Below, piece by piece: positions 53,604-63,398 of a stretch of 64,000 nucleotides of DNA. Below the pieces are notes generated by a model. It did not search any database. It was not told the origin of the DNA and saw only the letters and a list, made by a program, of their open reading frames with translations. Source of the stretch: Corynebacterium auris (GTDB taxonomy: Bacteria; Actinomycetota; Actinomycetes; Mycobacteriales; Mycobacteriaceae); contig NZ_CP047047.1 in assembly GCF_030408575.1 (NCBI RefSeq), positions 1,041,991 to 1,105,990 on the forward strand, in the 5' to 3' direction. The translations under genes and the position numbers were made by a program. How positions within the stretch are numbered: the stretch's first letter is position 1; each line of letters starts with the position of its first letter.

Positions 53604-55058
53604 ATGCCCACTTCCAACGCACCGCAGGTTGCCGTCAACGACATCGGCAGCGCTGAGGACTTTCTCGCCGCAGTAGACGCGACCATCAAGTACTTCAATG
53701 ATGGCGACATCGTCACCGGCACCGTCGTCAAGGTCGACCATGACGAGGTTCTCCTCGACATCGGGTACAAGACCGAGGGCGTCATCCCCACCCGCGAGCT
53801 TTCCATCAAGCACGACGTCGACCCGGATGAGGTCGTCGAGGTCGGCGATGAGATTGACGCGCTTGTCTTGACCAAGGAAGACAAGGAAGGCCGCCTTATC
53901 CTGTCCAAGAAGCGCGCGCAGTACGAGCGCGCCTGGGGCACGATCGAGGAGCTGCAGTCTAACGACCAGCCGGTTACCGGCACGGTCATTGAGGTCGTCA
54001 AGGGCGGCCTCATTCTCGACATCGGGCTGCGCGGCTTCCTGCCGGCCTCGCTCGTGGAGATGCGCCGCGTGCGCGACCTCGAGCCCTACATCGGCCAGGA
54101 GCTCGAGGCCAAGATCATCGAGCTGGACAAGCACCGCAACAACGTCGTGCTGTCGCGCCGCGCCTACCTGGAGGAAACCCAGTCCGCGGTCCGCTCCGAC
54201 TTCCTGCACCAGCTGCAGAAGGGCCAGGTCCGCAAGGGCGTTGTGTCCTCCATCGTCAACTTCGGCGCCTTCGTCGACCTCGGCGGTGTCGACGGCCTGG
54301 TTCACGTCTCCGAGCTGTCCTGGAAGCACATCGACCACCCGTCCGAGGTTGTCACCGTGGGCGACGAGGTCACCGTCGAGGTCCTCGACGTCGATCTCGA
54401 CCGTGAGCGCGTTTCCCTGTCGCTGAAGGCGACGCAGGAAGACCCGTGGCGCGTCTTCGCCCGCACCCACGCCGTGGGCCAGATCGTCCCGGGCAAGGTC
54501 ACCAAGCTCGTCCCGTTCGGCGCGTTCGTGCGTGTCGAGGAGGGCATCGAGGGGCTGGTCCACATCTCCGAGCTGGCCCAGCGCCACGTGGACGTCCCGG
54601 ACCAGGTTGTCAACGTCGGCGAGGAGGTCATGGTCAAGGTCATCGACATCGACCTCGACCGTCGCCGCATCTCCCTGTCGCTGAAGCAGGCCGACGAGGA
54701 CTACTCCGAGGAGTTCGACCCGTCGCGCTATGGTATGGCCGACTCCTACGACGAGCAGGGCAACTACATCTTCCCGGAGGGCTTCGACCCGGAGACCAAC
54801 GAGTGGATGGAGGGCTACGACGAGGCCCGCCAGGAGTGGGAGGCGCGCTACGCCGAGGCCGAGCGCCGCTTCCAGGCCCACACCGCCCAGATCGAACGTC
54901 ACCGCGCTGCCGCAGCCGAGGCTGCCGAGCAGGGCACCGATTACTCCTCCGAGTCCGCCGCTGCAGCTCCGGCAGCGGATCAGGCTGAGGAGTCCATCGG
55001 CTCCCTCGCCTCCGACGAGCAGCTCGCCGCACTGCGCGAGAAGCTGGCCGGCAACTAA
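53604..55058 (+). CDS. rpsA: 30S ribosomal protein S1
   Basis: A 484-residue protein with four S1 RNA-binding motifs at about 33-105, 120-185, 206-275 and 292-360; the third and fourth end GERVSLSLK and RRRISLSLK. It helps mRNA bind the 30S subunit. The C-terminal 110 residues (RYGMADSYDEQGNYIFPEGF, then an acidic Ala-rich tail) are the actinobacterial extension. A strong terminator follows. Confidence 0.96.
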   Translation: MPTSNAPQVAVNDIGSAEDFLAAVDATIKYFNDGDIVTGTVVKVDHDEVLLDIGYKTEGVIPTRELSIKHDVDPDEVVEVGDEIDALVLTKEDKEGRLILSKKRAQYERAWGTIEELQSNDQPVTGTVIEVVKGGLILDIGLRGFLPASLVEMRRVRDLEPYIGQELEAKIIELDKHRNNVVLSRRAYLEETQSAVRSDFLHQLQKGQVRKGVVSSIVNFGAFVDLGGVDGLVHVSELSWKHIDHPSEVVTVGDEVTVEVLDVDLDRERVSLSLKATQEDPWRVFARTHAVGQIVPGKVTKLVPFGAFVRVEEGIEGLVHISELAQRHVDVPDQVVNVGEEVMVKVIDIDLDRRRISLSLKQADEDYSEEFDPSRYGMADSYDEQGNYIFPEGFDPETNEWMEGYDEARQEWEARYAEAERRFQAHTAQIERHRAAAAEAAEQGTDYSSESAAAAPAADQAEESIGSLASDEQLAALREKLAGN

Positions 55059-55090
55059 GGCGCACGAGGCAGCCACGGGCTAGCCTTTGC

Positions 55091-55120
55091 AACCGCCCCC
55101 GCTTTCCGGGGGCGGTTTTT
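55091..55120 (+). terminator. Rho-independent terminator of rpsA
   Basis: AACCGCCCCC pairs with GGGGGCGGTT across a 7-base loop, followed by TTT. It lies 32 bases after the rpsA stop. Confidence 0.9.
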
Positions 55121-55137
55121 CGTTTACCATGGGCCGC

Positions 55138-55740
55138 ATGCTGAGGATTGGACTGACCGGAGGGATCGGCAGCGGTAAATCGACGGTGGCGGCGCTGCTC
55201 GCGGAGGCCGGGCTACCGGTCGTGGATGCCGACCAGGTAGCCCGCGACATTATGGACCCTGGCTCACCGGTGCTGGGCAAGGTCGCCGAGGTCTTCGGCG
55301 CCGATCTTGTCGATGAGAAAGGAGTGCTCAACCGCGCCGAACTTGCGCGGCGCGCCTTTGCCACCAAGGAGCAGACGGAAAAGCTCAACGCCATCACCCA
55401 CCCGGCCATTCGGACGGAGGCCGAGCGCCGCCTCAACGAGCTAGAGGAGGCCGGCGCCCGCGCTGCAGTCTACGACATGCCCCTGTTATTCGAGCTTGGC
55501 CTCGATGCCGCGATGGACCTCAACGTCGCTGTCGACACTGACGCGGAAGTGCGGGTGCACCGCCTCGTCGAATACCGGGGGCTGGACGAGGGCGATGTGC
55601 GCAACCGCATTGCGCGCCAGGTCAGCGACGAGGAACGTAGGCGAAAGGCGGACGTCGTCATCGACAACAACGGAACGCCGGAGCGGCTGCGCCGTCAGGT
55701 AAACACTTTGTGCGAGCGAATCAACGCGTTTTCTTTATGA
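55138..55740 (+). CDS. coaE: Dephospho-CoA kinase
   Basis: Last enzyme of coenzyme A synthesis. The 200-residue product has the P-loop GLTGGIGSGKSTVA, DADQVARDIM, the HPAIR block and PLLFELGLD. ATG 55138 is used; an ATG at 55129 would add three residues. No ribosome site is seen and the start lies just 18 bases after the rpsA terminator, so a leaderless mRNA is possible. The C-terminal UPF0157-type extension of some actinobacterial CoaE proteins is absent. Confidence 0.94.
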   Translation: MLRIGLTGGIGSGKSTVAALLAEAGLPVVDADQVARDIMDPGSPVLGKVAEVFGADLVDEKGVLNRAELARRAFATKEQTEKLNAITHPAIRTEAERRLNELEEAGARAAVYDMPLLFELGLDAAMDLNVAVDTDAEVRVHRLVEYRGLDEGDVRNRIARQVSDEERRRKADVVIDNNGTPERLRRQVNTLCERINAFSL

Positions 55741-55792
55741 GTTAAACTGTTGGCCAATTCCAATTAATCTGTGTGGGATACGGTGGCCGACC

Positions 55793-56146
55793 ATGGGTAC
55801 GTGGAACTATGGGCCCTTCGATAACGACAGCGCCCGCGACACCGTCCGCCAACTGGCGGACGGTTCTTTCGACATGGCCCAGTTCCGCTTCGACTGCGGC
55901 ACGCGCCCGCTGGATTCCGACCGCTCCGAGACCGTCGTCGCCCTCGTTGCCGTCATGAACGGCCACCTCCCGCCCGGCGGCGACCGCCGCGCCCTGCAAT
56001 ACACCTTCAGTTTTCGTGACCGCCACTGGCTGCGCGCGAAGGTGCGCGAGACCCTCGACCCGGGCAGCTCCGAGCTTTACGCCCTGTGGGACGAGACCGG
56101 CGAGCTGGCCCAGTGGCTCACGGAGACGAGGAAGGTCATCTACTAG
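55793..56146 (+). CDS. DUF4259-type small protein
   Basis: A 117-residue protein starting [16 protein letters not shown], the hallmark of DUF4259 proteins, then [10 protein letters not shown] and [16 protein letters not shown]. Cytoplasmic, function unknown. The GxWxxGxFDND start motif is typical. It sits alone between coaE and uvrB. Confidence 0.8.
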   Translation: MGTWNYGPFDNDSARDTVRQLADGSFDMAQFRFDCGTRPLDSDRSETVVALVAVMNGHLPPGGDRRALQYTFSFRDRHWLRAKVRETLDPGSSELYALWDETGELAQWLTETRKVIY

Positions 56147-56172
56147 AACGCAATGGCGATAGGATGGGCCCT

Positions 56173-58272
56173 ATGGCTTTCGCTGCTGAACACCCCGTCC
56201 TAGCCCAATCGGAGTTCCGCCCTGTCGGCGAGATCGAGCGCCGGGAGAAACCCTTCGAGGTCGTCTCCGAGTACGCACCCTCCGGCGACCAGCCGACGGC
56301 GATTAAAGAGCTCGACGAGCGGCTGCGGCGCGGCGAGCGCGACGTCGTCCTCATGGGCGCCACCGGCACCGGCAAGTCCGCCACCGCCGCGTGGCTCATC
56401 GAGCAGCAGCAGCGACCAACGCTCGTCATGGCGCCGAACAAGACGCTTGCCGCGCAGCTGGCCAACGAGCTGCGCCAGCTGTTGCCCAACAATGCGGTCG
56501 AGTACTTCGTGTCGTACTACGACTACTACCAGCCCGAGGCCTACATCGCGCAGACGGACACCTACATCGAGAAGGACTCCTCGATCAACGACGACGTCGA
56601 GCGCCTGCGCCACTCCGCCACCTCGGCCCTGCTCAGCCGCCGCGATGTCGTCGTGGTCGCCTCGGTCTCCTGCATTTACGGCCTGGGCACGCCGCAGTCC
56701 TACCTGGACCGCTCCATCGTGCTGCGGGTGGGGGAGGAGGTCGAGCGAGACCGGTTCCTGCGCCTGCTTGTCGACGTCCAATACGAGCGCAACGACGTCG
56801 ACTTCAAGCGCGGGAGTTTCCGCGTCAAGGGCGACACCGTAGACATCATCCCCGCGTACGAAGAGGTGGCCGTGCGCGTCGAGTTCTTCGGCGACGAGGT
56901 CGACGAGCTCTACTACATCCACCCGCTGACCGGTGAGGTCCTGAGCAAGGAGGACGAGGTGCGCATCTTCCCCGCCACCCACTACGTGGCTACCGAGGAG
57001 CGCATGGAAAAGGCGATCGAGGCGATCAAGGAGGAACTGGCGGACCGGCTCGAAGACCTGGAAAACCGCGGCAAGCTGCTGGAGGCGCAGCGGCTGCGGA
57101 TGCGCACCGAGTACGACCTGGAAATGATTCAGCAGGTGGGGTTCTGCTCCGGCATCGAGAACTACTCTCGCCACATGGACGGGCGCCCCGCCGGCTCGGC
57201 CCCCGCCACGCTCATTGACTACTTCCCGGAGGACTTCCTCACCATCATCGACGAGTCCCACGTCACTGTCCCCCAGATCGGCGGCATGTACGAGGGCGAC
57301 ATGTCGCGCAAACGCAACCTCGTGGAGTTTGGCTTCCGTCTGCCGAGCGCCGTGGACAACAGGCCGCTGACCTTCGACGAGTTTGAGGCGCGTGTGGGCC
57401 AGACCGTCTACATGTCGGCGACCCCGGGGGGCTACGAGATGGAGGCCTCCGGAGGCGAATTCGTCGAGCAGGTGATCCGCCCGACGGGCTTGGTTGACCC
57501 GAAGGTGACGGTGAAACCGACGAAGGGGCAGATCGACGACCTCATCGACGAGGTCCGCCAGCGCGTGGAGAAGAACGAGCGCGTCCTCGTGACCACCCTG
57601 ACCAAGCGCATGGCGGAGGACCTCACGGACTACCTCCTCGACAACGGCATCAAGGTGCGCTACCTGCACTCCGACATCGACACCCTCCAGCGCGTCGAGC
57701 TGCTGCGCCAGCTGCGTCTCGGCGAGTTCGACGTGCTGGTGGGTATCAACCTCCTGCGCGAGGGCCTCGACCTGCCGGAGGTCTCGCTGGTGGCCATCCT
57801 CGACGCCGACAAGGAGGGCTTTTTGCGCTCCACCACCTCGCTCATCCAGACCATCGGTCGCGCGGCGCGCAACGTCTCCGGCGAGGTCATCATGTACGCC
57901 GACAGCGTCACCGAATCTATGCAGGCGGCGATCGACGAGACCGAGCGGCGCCGCGAGAAGCAGATCGCCTACAACACGGAGCACGGCATCGACCCCCAGC
58001 CGCTGCGCAAAAAGATCGCGGACATTCTCGACCAGGTGTACGAGAACGCGGACGAGGAGGGCGCCGACGGCGGGGCGGGGGAGGCCGCCGTCGTGGACAG
58101 GCCGGATGTGTCCACCATGGCCTCGGACGAGGTGCAGAAGCTTATCGACGACCTCACCGCGCAAATGGGCGCCGCCGCGCGCGAGCTGAAGTTCGAACTG
58201 GCGGGGCGCCTGCGCGACGAGATCACGGATCTGCGCCGTGAGCTGCGTGGTATGAAAGAAACTGGAAACTAG
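56173..58272 (+). CDS. uvrB: Excinuclease ABC subunit B
   Basis: UvrB checks DNA damage after UvrA loading and recruits UvrC. The 699-residue product has [13 protein letters not shown] (Walker A), the beta-hairpin region [35 protein letters not shown] (DESH), [34 protein letters not shown] and a C-terminal UVR helix pair. ATG 56173 with AGGA 9 bases upstream is preferred over longer frames. uvrA lies 5 kb on, as usual in corynebacteria. Confidence 0.97.
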   Translation: MAFAAEHPVLAQSEFRPVGEIERREKPFEVVSEYAPSGDQPTAIKELDERLRRGERDVVLMGATGTGKSATAAWLIEQQQRPTLVMAPNKTLAAQLANELRQLLPNNAVEYFVSYYDYYQPEAYIAQTDTYIEKDSSINDDVERLRHSATSALLSRRDVVVVASVSCIYGLGTPQSYLDRSIVLRVGEEVERDRFLRLLVDVQYERNDVDFKRGSFRVKGDTVDIIPAYEEVAVRVEFFGDEVDELYYIHPLTGEVLSKEDEVRIFPATHYVATEERMEKAIEAIKEELADRLEDLENRGKLLEAQRLRMRTEYDLEMIQQVGFCSGIENYSRHMDGRPAGSAPATLIDYFPEDFLTIIDESHVTVPQIGGMYEGDMSRKRNLVEFGFRLPSAVDNRPLTFDEFEARVGQTVYMSATPGGYEMEASGGEFVEQVIRPTGLVDPKVTVKPTKGQIDDLIDEVRQRVEKNERVLVTTLTKRMAEDLTDYLLDNGIKVRYLHSDIDTLQRVELLRQLRLGEFDVLVGINLLREGLDLPEVSLVAILDADKEGFLRSTTSLIQTIGRAARNVSGEVIMYADSVTESMQAAIDETERRREKQIAYNTEHGIDPQPLRKKIADILDQVYENADEEGADGGAGEAAVVDRPDVSTMASDEVQKLIDDLTAQMGAAARELKFELAGRLRDEITDLRRELRGMKETGN

Positions 58273-58291
58273 GGAAGGACTCTTACGTAGA

Positions 58292-58750
58292 ATGCACTCT
58301 TACACGTCAATCGCCGTCGGCACGGACGGATCGCCCACCTCGCTTATGGCGGTGCGCGTCGCCGCTAGCCTGGCGCGGGTGTACGGCGCACGGCTGAATG
58401 TCATCTGCGCGCACTACTCCGCCAGCGGCTCCATGCTCAACGCGACCAACTCGGAGCTGTCCAAGATCGATATCGTCAGCGGCAGCGACGCCGCGAACAT
58501 CCTCGAAACTGCGCAGGAGATCGCCGAGGAGGAAAGCGCCCCGGACATCCACGTGACCGCGCGTGAGGGACAGCCCGCGCAGGTCCTGCTGGAAGCAGCG
58601 CAGGAGTTCGGGGTGGATCTTCTCGTGGTGGGCAACAAGGGCATGCGCTCGCTGGCGGGCCGATTCTTCGGCAATATCCCTGGTAACGTGGCCAAGAAGG
58701 CCCCAGTGGACGTGATGCTCGTGGACACCCGCTCACAGGGGCACGCTTAG
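58292..58750 (+). CDS. Universal stress protein
   Basis: A 152-residue UspA-fold protein. AVGTDGSPTSLMAVRVAA starts the fold and VVGNKGMRSLAGRFFGNIPGNVAKKAP is the ATP-binding G-2x-G-9x-G(N) motif, slightly altered at the end. It is the first of two usp genes in a row; the second has 112 bases of spacing and so may have its own promoter. Confidence 0.92.
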   Translation: MHSYTSIAVGTDGSPTSLMAVRVAASLARVYGARLNVICAHYSASGSMLNATNSELSKIDIVSGSDAANILETAQEIAEEESAPDIHVTAREGQPAQVLLEAAQEFGVDLLVVGNKGMRSLAGRFFGNIPGNVAKKAPVDVMLVDTRSQGHA

Positions 58751-58861
58751 AGCCCTCGGGGAGCTTTCCGGGTAAAATAAGTGACAGTTTTAGTGGGCCG
58801 GAGCTGGTGCCTGCGCGCGCCCGCGGCCCGTGACGCACAGTGAAAGGTTAGTGATAGCCCC

Positions 58862-59305
58862 ATGACAAACAGCTACGCAACGATCGTCGTCGGAAGCGAC
58901 GGCTCCAAGTCCTCGCTTCTTGCCGTGGAGCGCGCGGCGAAGATCGCCGCCGCGTTCAACTCCACCCTTATTATCGGTACCGCCTACTACGAGTCGGAGG
59001 ACGAGGCCTCCAAGACGCTGCGCCAGGACTCCGTGACCATCCTCGGCGACGAGCAGGCGCGCGCCAACCTGGAGACCGCCGCCGAGCACGCTCGCAGCGC
59101 GGGCGCGGAGGATGTGCAGACCGCCACCCGCCCCGGCACCCCCGTCGAGGCGCTCATGGCGATTGTTAACGACAACAACGCCGACCTGCTCGTCGTGGGC
59201 AACCGCGGGATTAACTCGTTGACCGGGCGCCTTTTGGGCTCCGTGCCAGCTGATGTCGCCCGCCAATCCGACTGTGACGTGATGATCGTCCACACCGTCA
59301 ACTAA
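58862..59305 (+). CDS. Universal stress protein (second copy)
   Basis: A 147-residue paralogue of the upstream usp gene. VVGSDGSKSSLLAVERAAKIA and the nucleotide motif VVGNRGINSLTGRLLGSVPADVARQS are complete, so ATP binding is likely. Its end is 9 bases from the stop of the convergent helicase gene. Confidence 0.92.
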   Translation: MTNSYATIVVGSDGSKSSLLAVERAAKIAAAFNSTLIIGTAYYESEDEASKTLRQDSVTILGDEQARANLETAAEHARSAGAEDVQTATRPGTPVEALMAIVNDNNADLLVVGNRGINSLTGRLLGSVPADVARQSDCDVMIVHTVN

Positions 59306-59314
59306 AGGCGCCGG

Positions 59315-61516
59315 CTAGCTCGGCACCTCGCCGATCACCGTGAGCGTCTGCGTGGCGCGGGTGACGGCGACGTACAGGTCCTGGCGGCCCTGCGGCGAGG
59401 CGCCCACGATGGCCTCGGGTTCCACCACGACAACGTGGTCGTACTCGAGGCCTTTGTGCTGCGCGACGTTATCGGCCGTTATGACCGCGCTGGTGCCGGG
59501 GCCCTCGGGCACAGCTCCCGCAGGGTCGGTGCCCGAAGGCAGAAAGCGCACCGGCCGCCCAGCGGAGCGGATCGCTGTGGCGGGCTCCGCCTCTGGGTCG
59601 ATCGCGGCGAGCACGTCGTTGGCCACCTCCATGATCTCCGCCGGGGTGCGATAGTTTACCGTCAGCGCGCGGGTGCGGTAGCGGTCCCCGACGTAGGGCG
59701 CGAGAGCCTCTGCCCAGTCGTCCGTGCCGGCTGGGGCAGAGGTCTGCGCGGTATCGCCAACTAGGGTCATCCACCGGGAGGGGCTGCGGCGAAAAACCAT
59801 GCGCCACTCCATCGGGGAGAGTTCCTGTGCTTCGTCGACGATGACGTGGCCGTAGGCCCAGGATGCGTCGGCCCGGGCGCGCTGCGCGGTGGAACGCGCG
59901 TCCGTTTCCCGCTGGCGCTGCGCCAGGGCTTCGGCGTCGATGACGTCGCGGGCGGAGAGGATCTCGGCCTCGAACTGGTCGTCGTCGTTGTCGGTGGCCT
60001 CGGAGGAGGCGAGGACGTCGAGGGCATCCTCGGCCTCCGCGACCTGCTGGCGCCACTCGCGCCGCTCGCGCTCGCGCTCCTCGGCGGCGTCGGGGCGTCC
60101 GATCAGCTCCGTGAGCTCGTCGATGAGCGCGGTGTCGGAGGGCGCGAATCCTTCGCCTGCGGGGCGGTAGAGGGCCTCGCGGGTGTAGTCGTCGTAGTCG
60201 TGGGCCACCGCGTCGATGGCCTCGCGCGAGGAGAGGAGGTCGCCCAGGACGGTGGCGGGGTCCAGGGCGGGGAAGAAGGCGTCGATAAGCGAGGCAACCT
60301 GGGGCTCGTCCGCGAGGTCGTCGTGAAGCTGGTCGATGTCGGCGGCCGAGAGGAGGTTCTCCCCGCCGAGGGGATCCTCGCCGATGCGTTGTGCCAGCGC
60401 CTCCGCGAGCGACTGCGTCAGGGCCTCGGCGAAGACCGCACGCGCCTTGTTGTGGGGCTGCCGGGAGCGGCGCGCCCGAGTGCGGGCGGCCTTGACCATG
60501 GTCGGCGTTGCGAAGATGACCACCGAGCCGACCGACACCTCCGCCGGCTGGTCGGGGACGCGCTGGTAGCGCTGCACGGCGCGCTTGAGGATGGTCGCCA
60601 TCTCCGCCGAGCCCTTCACCTCCCGGGCAGGGAGCGGCTCCTCTGTGAGCTCGGGGCGAAACCCGGGCACGAGCTCGGCGGCTGTGCTGAGCACAACGCC
60701 GGTCTCGCCGAGCTCGGGTAAGACACGGGAGATGTAATCTAAAAAGGTCGCGTTCGGGCCGATAATGAGCACGCCGGTGCGCGAGAGCTGCTCGCGCCAC
60801 GTGTACAGCAGGTAGGCCACACGGTGGAGGGCCACCGCTGTTTTGCCGGTGCCGGGCCCGCCCTGCACCACGAGGACGCCGCGGGTGGTGTCGCGGATAA
60901 TCTCGTCCTGCTCGCGCTGGATCGTCTCCACGATGGACTGCATGTGGCCGGTGCGGGCCCTGTTCATGGCCTCGCGCAGCGCGGCTTCGTTGCCTACGTT
61001 CGATCCGGGGCCGGCCGGGGCATCGCCGGAAAGCGTCTCGTCGTCGACCGCGGCCACGGTGCGCCCCCGCATGCGGATGTTGCGGCGCGTGGTCACCCCC
61101 TCTGGGTGGGCGGTGGTGGCGAGGTAGTAGGGGCGCGCCATGGGGGCGCGCCAGTCGAGCAGGAGGGTGCGGTAGTGGTCCCGGCGATCATCCATTCCCA
61201 TGCGCCCGATGTAGCGCCGGTCCAGGCCCGGCTGGCCCGGCACGGGGTTTTCTGCGTCCTCGTCGGCGATGTCCATGCGTCCGAAGACAAGCCCGATCTC
61301 CGCCACGGCGAGGTCGTCGAGCTTGGCGTTGAGCCCGTGGTACTCCGTCTCGCGGCGCACCAAAGCATCAGCGTCGGGGTTGTCGGGGTCGACGTCCGCC
61401 TGGACTTCCTCGAGCTTCGCCCTAGCCTCGCTCACCTCAGCGTCGAGGTGCGCGAAAAGCTTGTCCGCGTAGGCCTGCTCCTGCTCGAGCGCTTTGGGGT
61501 TGGTCGGGTCCACCAC
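59315..61516 (-). CDS. helD: HelD-like UvrD/Rep-family ATPase
   Basis: A 733-residue superfamily 1 protein with an N-terminal coiled-coil arm (EQEQAYADKLFAHLDAEVSE, then KLEEVQADV), Walker A VQGGPGTGKTAVALHR, IVDEAQELSPMEW (motif II), LVGDTAQT and a C-terminal AVTRATQTL. HelD proteins free stalled RNA polymerase, and in actinobacteria can protect it from rifamycins. GTG 61516 is chosen because AGGAGG lies 7 bases upstream; other GTGs are close by. Confidence 0.85.
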   Translation of the reverse strand: MVDPTNPKALEQEQAYADKLFAHLDAEVSEARAKLEEVQADVDPDNPDADALVRRETEYHGLNAKLDDLAVAEIGLVFGRMDIADEDAENPVPGQPGLDRRYIGRMGMDDRRDHYRTLLLDWRAPMARPYYLATTAHPEGVTTRRNIRMRGRTVAAVDDETLSGDAPAGPGSNVGNEAALREAMNRARTGHMQSIVETIQREQDEIIRDTTRGVLVVQGGPGTGKTAVALHRVAYLLYTWREQLSRTGVLIIGPNATFLDYISRVLPELGETGVVLSTAAELVPGFRPELTEEPLPAREVKGSAEMATILKRAVQRYQRVPDQPAEVSVGSVVIFATPTMVKAARTRARRSRQPHNKARAVFAEALTQSLAEALAQRIGEDPLGGENLLSAADIDQLHDDLADEPQVASLIDAFFPALDPATVLGDLLSSREAIDAVAHDYDDYTREALYRPAGEGFAPSDTALIDELTELIGRPDAAEERERERREWRQQVAEAEDALDVLASSEATDNDDDQFEAEILSARDVIDAEALAQRQRETDARSTAQRARADASWAYGHVIVDEAQELSPMEWRMVFRRSPSRWMTLVGDTAQTSAPAGTDDWAEALAPYVGDRYRTRALTVNYRTPAEIMEVANDVLAAIDPEAEPATAIRSAGRPVRFLPSGTDPAGAVPEGPGTSAVITADNVAQHKGLEYDHVVVVEPEAIVGASPQGRQDLYVAVTRATQTLTVIGEVPS

Positions 61517-61568
61517 CCGCACACCTCCTGGTTGTCGAATTGGGGGAGGGATGATCCTAGCAGCACGA

Positions 61569-61603
61569 CACCCCGCCGCCCTCACAGTGGAGGGGGCGGG
61601 GTG
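61569..61603. terminator. GC-rich hairpin between the DoxX-like and HelD genes
   Basis: CACCCCGCC pairs with GGCGGGGTG, with an inner CCCTC/GAGGG part that lengthens the stem. It lies 17 bases beyond the stop of the DoxX-like gene and upstream of the HelD start. No T run. Confidence 0.6.
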
Positions 61604-61619
61604 CGCGGGTCAGGGAGGC

Positions 61620-62582
61620 CTAGCTGAGCTTCTTCTGTGCCCGCTTGACGGCCTTCTGTGCGTTCTTCTCGGCCTTCTTCGCCTTCTTCTTCCACTTGCG
61701 CTGCTGGCGCTTGGAGGGGGCGGCGTCAAGGTTGTCGAACGCATCCTGCAGCGTATCGACGGCATCCTGCGCGCGACCCTTGAACTTGCTGGTGGCCTTG
61801 TTGACCTTGCGCTTGGCCTTCAGCTTGTCCACCGGACCCGGCTCAATGTCGTTGAGGGTGTCCTGCAGGTTGCTAACGAGGGCGTTGACCTTCTTTTCCG
61901 GCTGCAGCTCCTTGTACACGTTCTCGGCCTGGTCGGTGGCCTTGTCGACGAACTTGGCGGTCTGCTCCTTCGCGTCCTGGAACAGGGAGCTGGCGGTGTC
62001 CTTCCAGTCGTCCTTGTTCTCGTCGACGTAGGTGGTGACTTGGTCTGCGGTGTCAGATAGCCAGTCGCTGGCCTTGCTCAGCGCCTTCTCCCGCTCCGAC
62101 TGGGTCGGCAGAGCCTGCTGGACGTTCTTCTTCGCCTGCTTGGCGGCGTTCTGCGCGCGCCACTGCAGGTTCGGCTTGCCCTCCGTGTCAACGGTGGCGA
62201 TGAGCACGCCGCCGAGCAGCGCGACATCGGTCAGCGCGCCGGTGCGACGGCGGGACTTCTCCTGCTCGTCGTCGGCCTCCCAGAAGGCGTTGCGCCCCAG
62301 CAGGGAAGGAACCGCGGTGGCGGCCAGCAAAGCGGCGGAGGTCCGCGGCAGCTTGCCCAGGGCGAAGAGCGTGCCCGCGCCAGCCTTAACGCCGCCGACC
62401 GTCAGGGTCGCGGTGTTCGGCTCGGAGGGGACAAAGGAGCGGAGGTTGCTGGGGACCGCGGAGCGGACCTTCTTCAGCACCGCTTCCGCATTATCGCGGT
62501 GGGCGGAGGGGTTGAGAAGCGTCTCCACGCCGTCGGCGACGTAGACCGAGGCGAGCATCGGCCGTGCAAACTTGCGGATCAT
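61620..62582 (-). CDS. DoxX-like membrane protein with long lysine-rich tail
   Basis: A 320-residue protein. The first 130 residues resemble DoxX-family membrane proteins (FARPMLASVYVADGVETLLN, then AGTLFALGKLPRTSAALLAA, TDVALLGGVLIATVDTEG). The rest is a hydrophilic helical tail (AKQAKKNVQQALPTQSERE) ending in a very basic KRQQRKWKKKAKKAEKN stretch, which could bind nucleic acid or acidic envelope polymers. An AAGGAAT site precedes ATG 62582. Function unknown. Confidence 0.7.
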   Translation of the reverse strand: MIRKFARPMLASVYVADGVETLLNPSAHRDNAEAVLKKVRSAVPSNLRSFVPSEPNTATLTVGGVKAGAGTLFALGKLPRTSAALLAATAVPSLLGRNAFWEADDEQEKSRRRTGALTDVALLGGVLIATVDTEGKPNLQWRAQNAAKQAKKNVQQALPTQSEREKALSKASDWLSDTADQVTTYVDENKDDWKDTASSLFQDAKEQTAKFVDKATDQAENVYKELQPEKKVNALVSNLQDTLNDIEPGPVDKLKAKRKVNKATSKFKGRAQDAVDTLQDAFDNLDAAPSKRQQRKWKKKAKKAEKNAQKAVKRAQKKLS

Positions 62583-62677
62583 CAGTGAGATTCCTTTTCT
62601 TTTACCTATCGGATGTTCTCTATCCACTCTAGCCAGATGTGGCGGGGACGTGCCACGAATTTTTGCCGCCCCTTTAT

Positions 62678-63280
62678 TTACCAGCGCCGCTCCCACCACT
62701 CATCGAGCTTGGGGCGCTCCTCACCGAGGGTCGTCGGCTCGCCGTGGCCGGGACGCACGACGGCGCTATCCGGGTAGGCGTCGAAGATCCGGGTTTTCAC
62801 GTCGCGGAACAGGCGCACGAAGGAGCCCTCGGAGTCGGTCTTGCCCAGCCCGCCGGGAAAGAGCGAATCGCCGACGAAGAGGTTGGTCACCCCGTCGATG
62901 TCGGCGACGAGGCACAGCCCGCCCGGGGTGTGGCCGCGCAAAATGTGGACCGGGAAGCGGTGGCCCGCGAACTCCACGGTGTCGCCCTCGTTGAGCTCAC
63001 GGTCGACGAGCGCCGGCAGGGCGGGGGAGTCGAGGTAGGAGGCCCAGTGCGTCGCACCGGTGACGTCGAGGACGTCCGTCAGGGCGCCGACGTGGTCGTG
63101 GTGGCGGTGCGTGGTAACGACGTCGGTGACCTCGACGCCGACCTCCCCGGCGAGGCCGAGGAGGGCCGGGGCGTCGGAGGCGGCGTCGATAAGCAGCCCC
63201 TTGCCCTCGGAGGCAAGCAGGTAGCAGTTATTGTCCATCTCGGACACCGAGATGCTGTGCAGACTCAGTTTCGCGGTCAT
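62678..63280 (-). CDS. Metallo-beta-lactamase-fold hydrolase (glyoxalase II-like)
   Basis: A 200-residue enzyme with the zinc motif HRHHDH in [16 protein letters not shown], further ligand sites in GHTPGGLCL and [10 protein letters not shown], and [12 protein letters not shown] at the end. Family members hydrolyse thioesters such as S-lactoylglutathione or related mycothiol adducts; glutathione is not expected in corynebacteria. It lies between the DoxX-like gene and uvrA, divergent from uvrA, a conserved location in corynebacteria. Confidence 0.85.
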   Translation of the reverse strand: MTAKLSLHSISVSEMDNNCYLLASEGKGLLIDAASDAPALLGLAGEVGVEVTDVVTTHRHHDHVGALTDVLDVTGATHWASYLDSPALPALVDRELNEGDTVEFAGHRFPVHILRGHTPGGLCLVADIDGVTNLFVGDSLFPGGLGKTDSEGSFVRLFRDVKTRIFDAYPDSAVVRPGHGEPTTLGEERPKLDEWWERRW

Positions 63281-63398
63281 GGCAGCCAGCCTAGCCGCCG
63301 CTGAAATACCCGGGCCGACATGCGCGTTGGTAAGTTCGTTGAAGGCCCGTGACGCGGCCGGAAAGTTTGGGACACCGAAGCGGAGGACGGAAACAGAC

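Noticed and set aside
56200..58164. A 654-codon open frame antisense to uvrB
   Set aside because: It mirrors the codon bias of uvrB on the other strand, has no motifs and would overlap an essential gene completely. Similar long antisense frames over nadC-nadS, the YhgE genes, polA and rpsA were rejected for the same reason.
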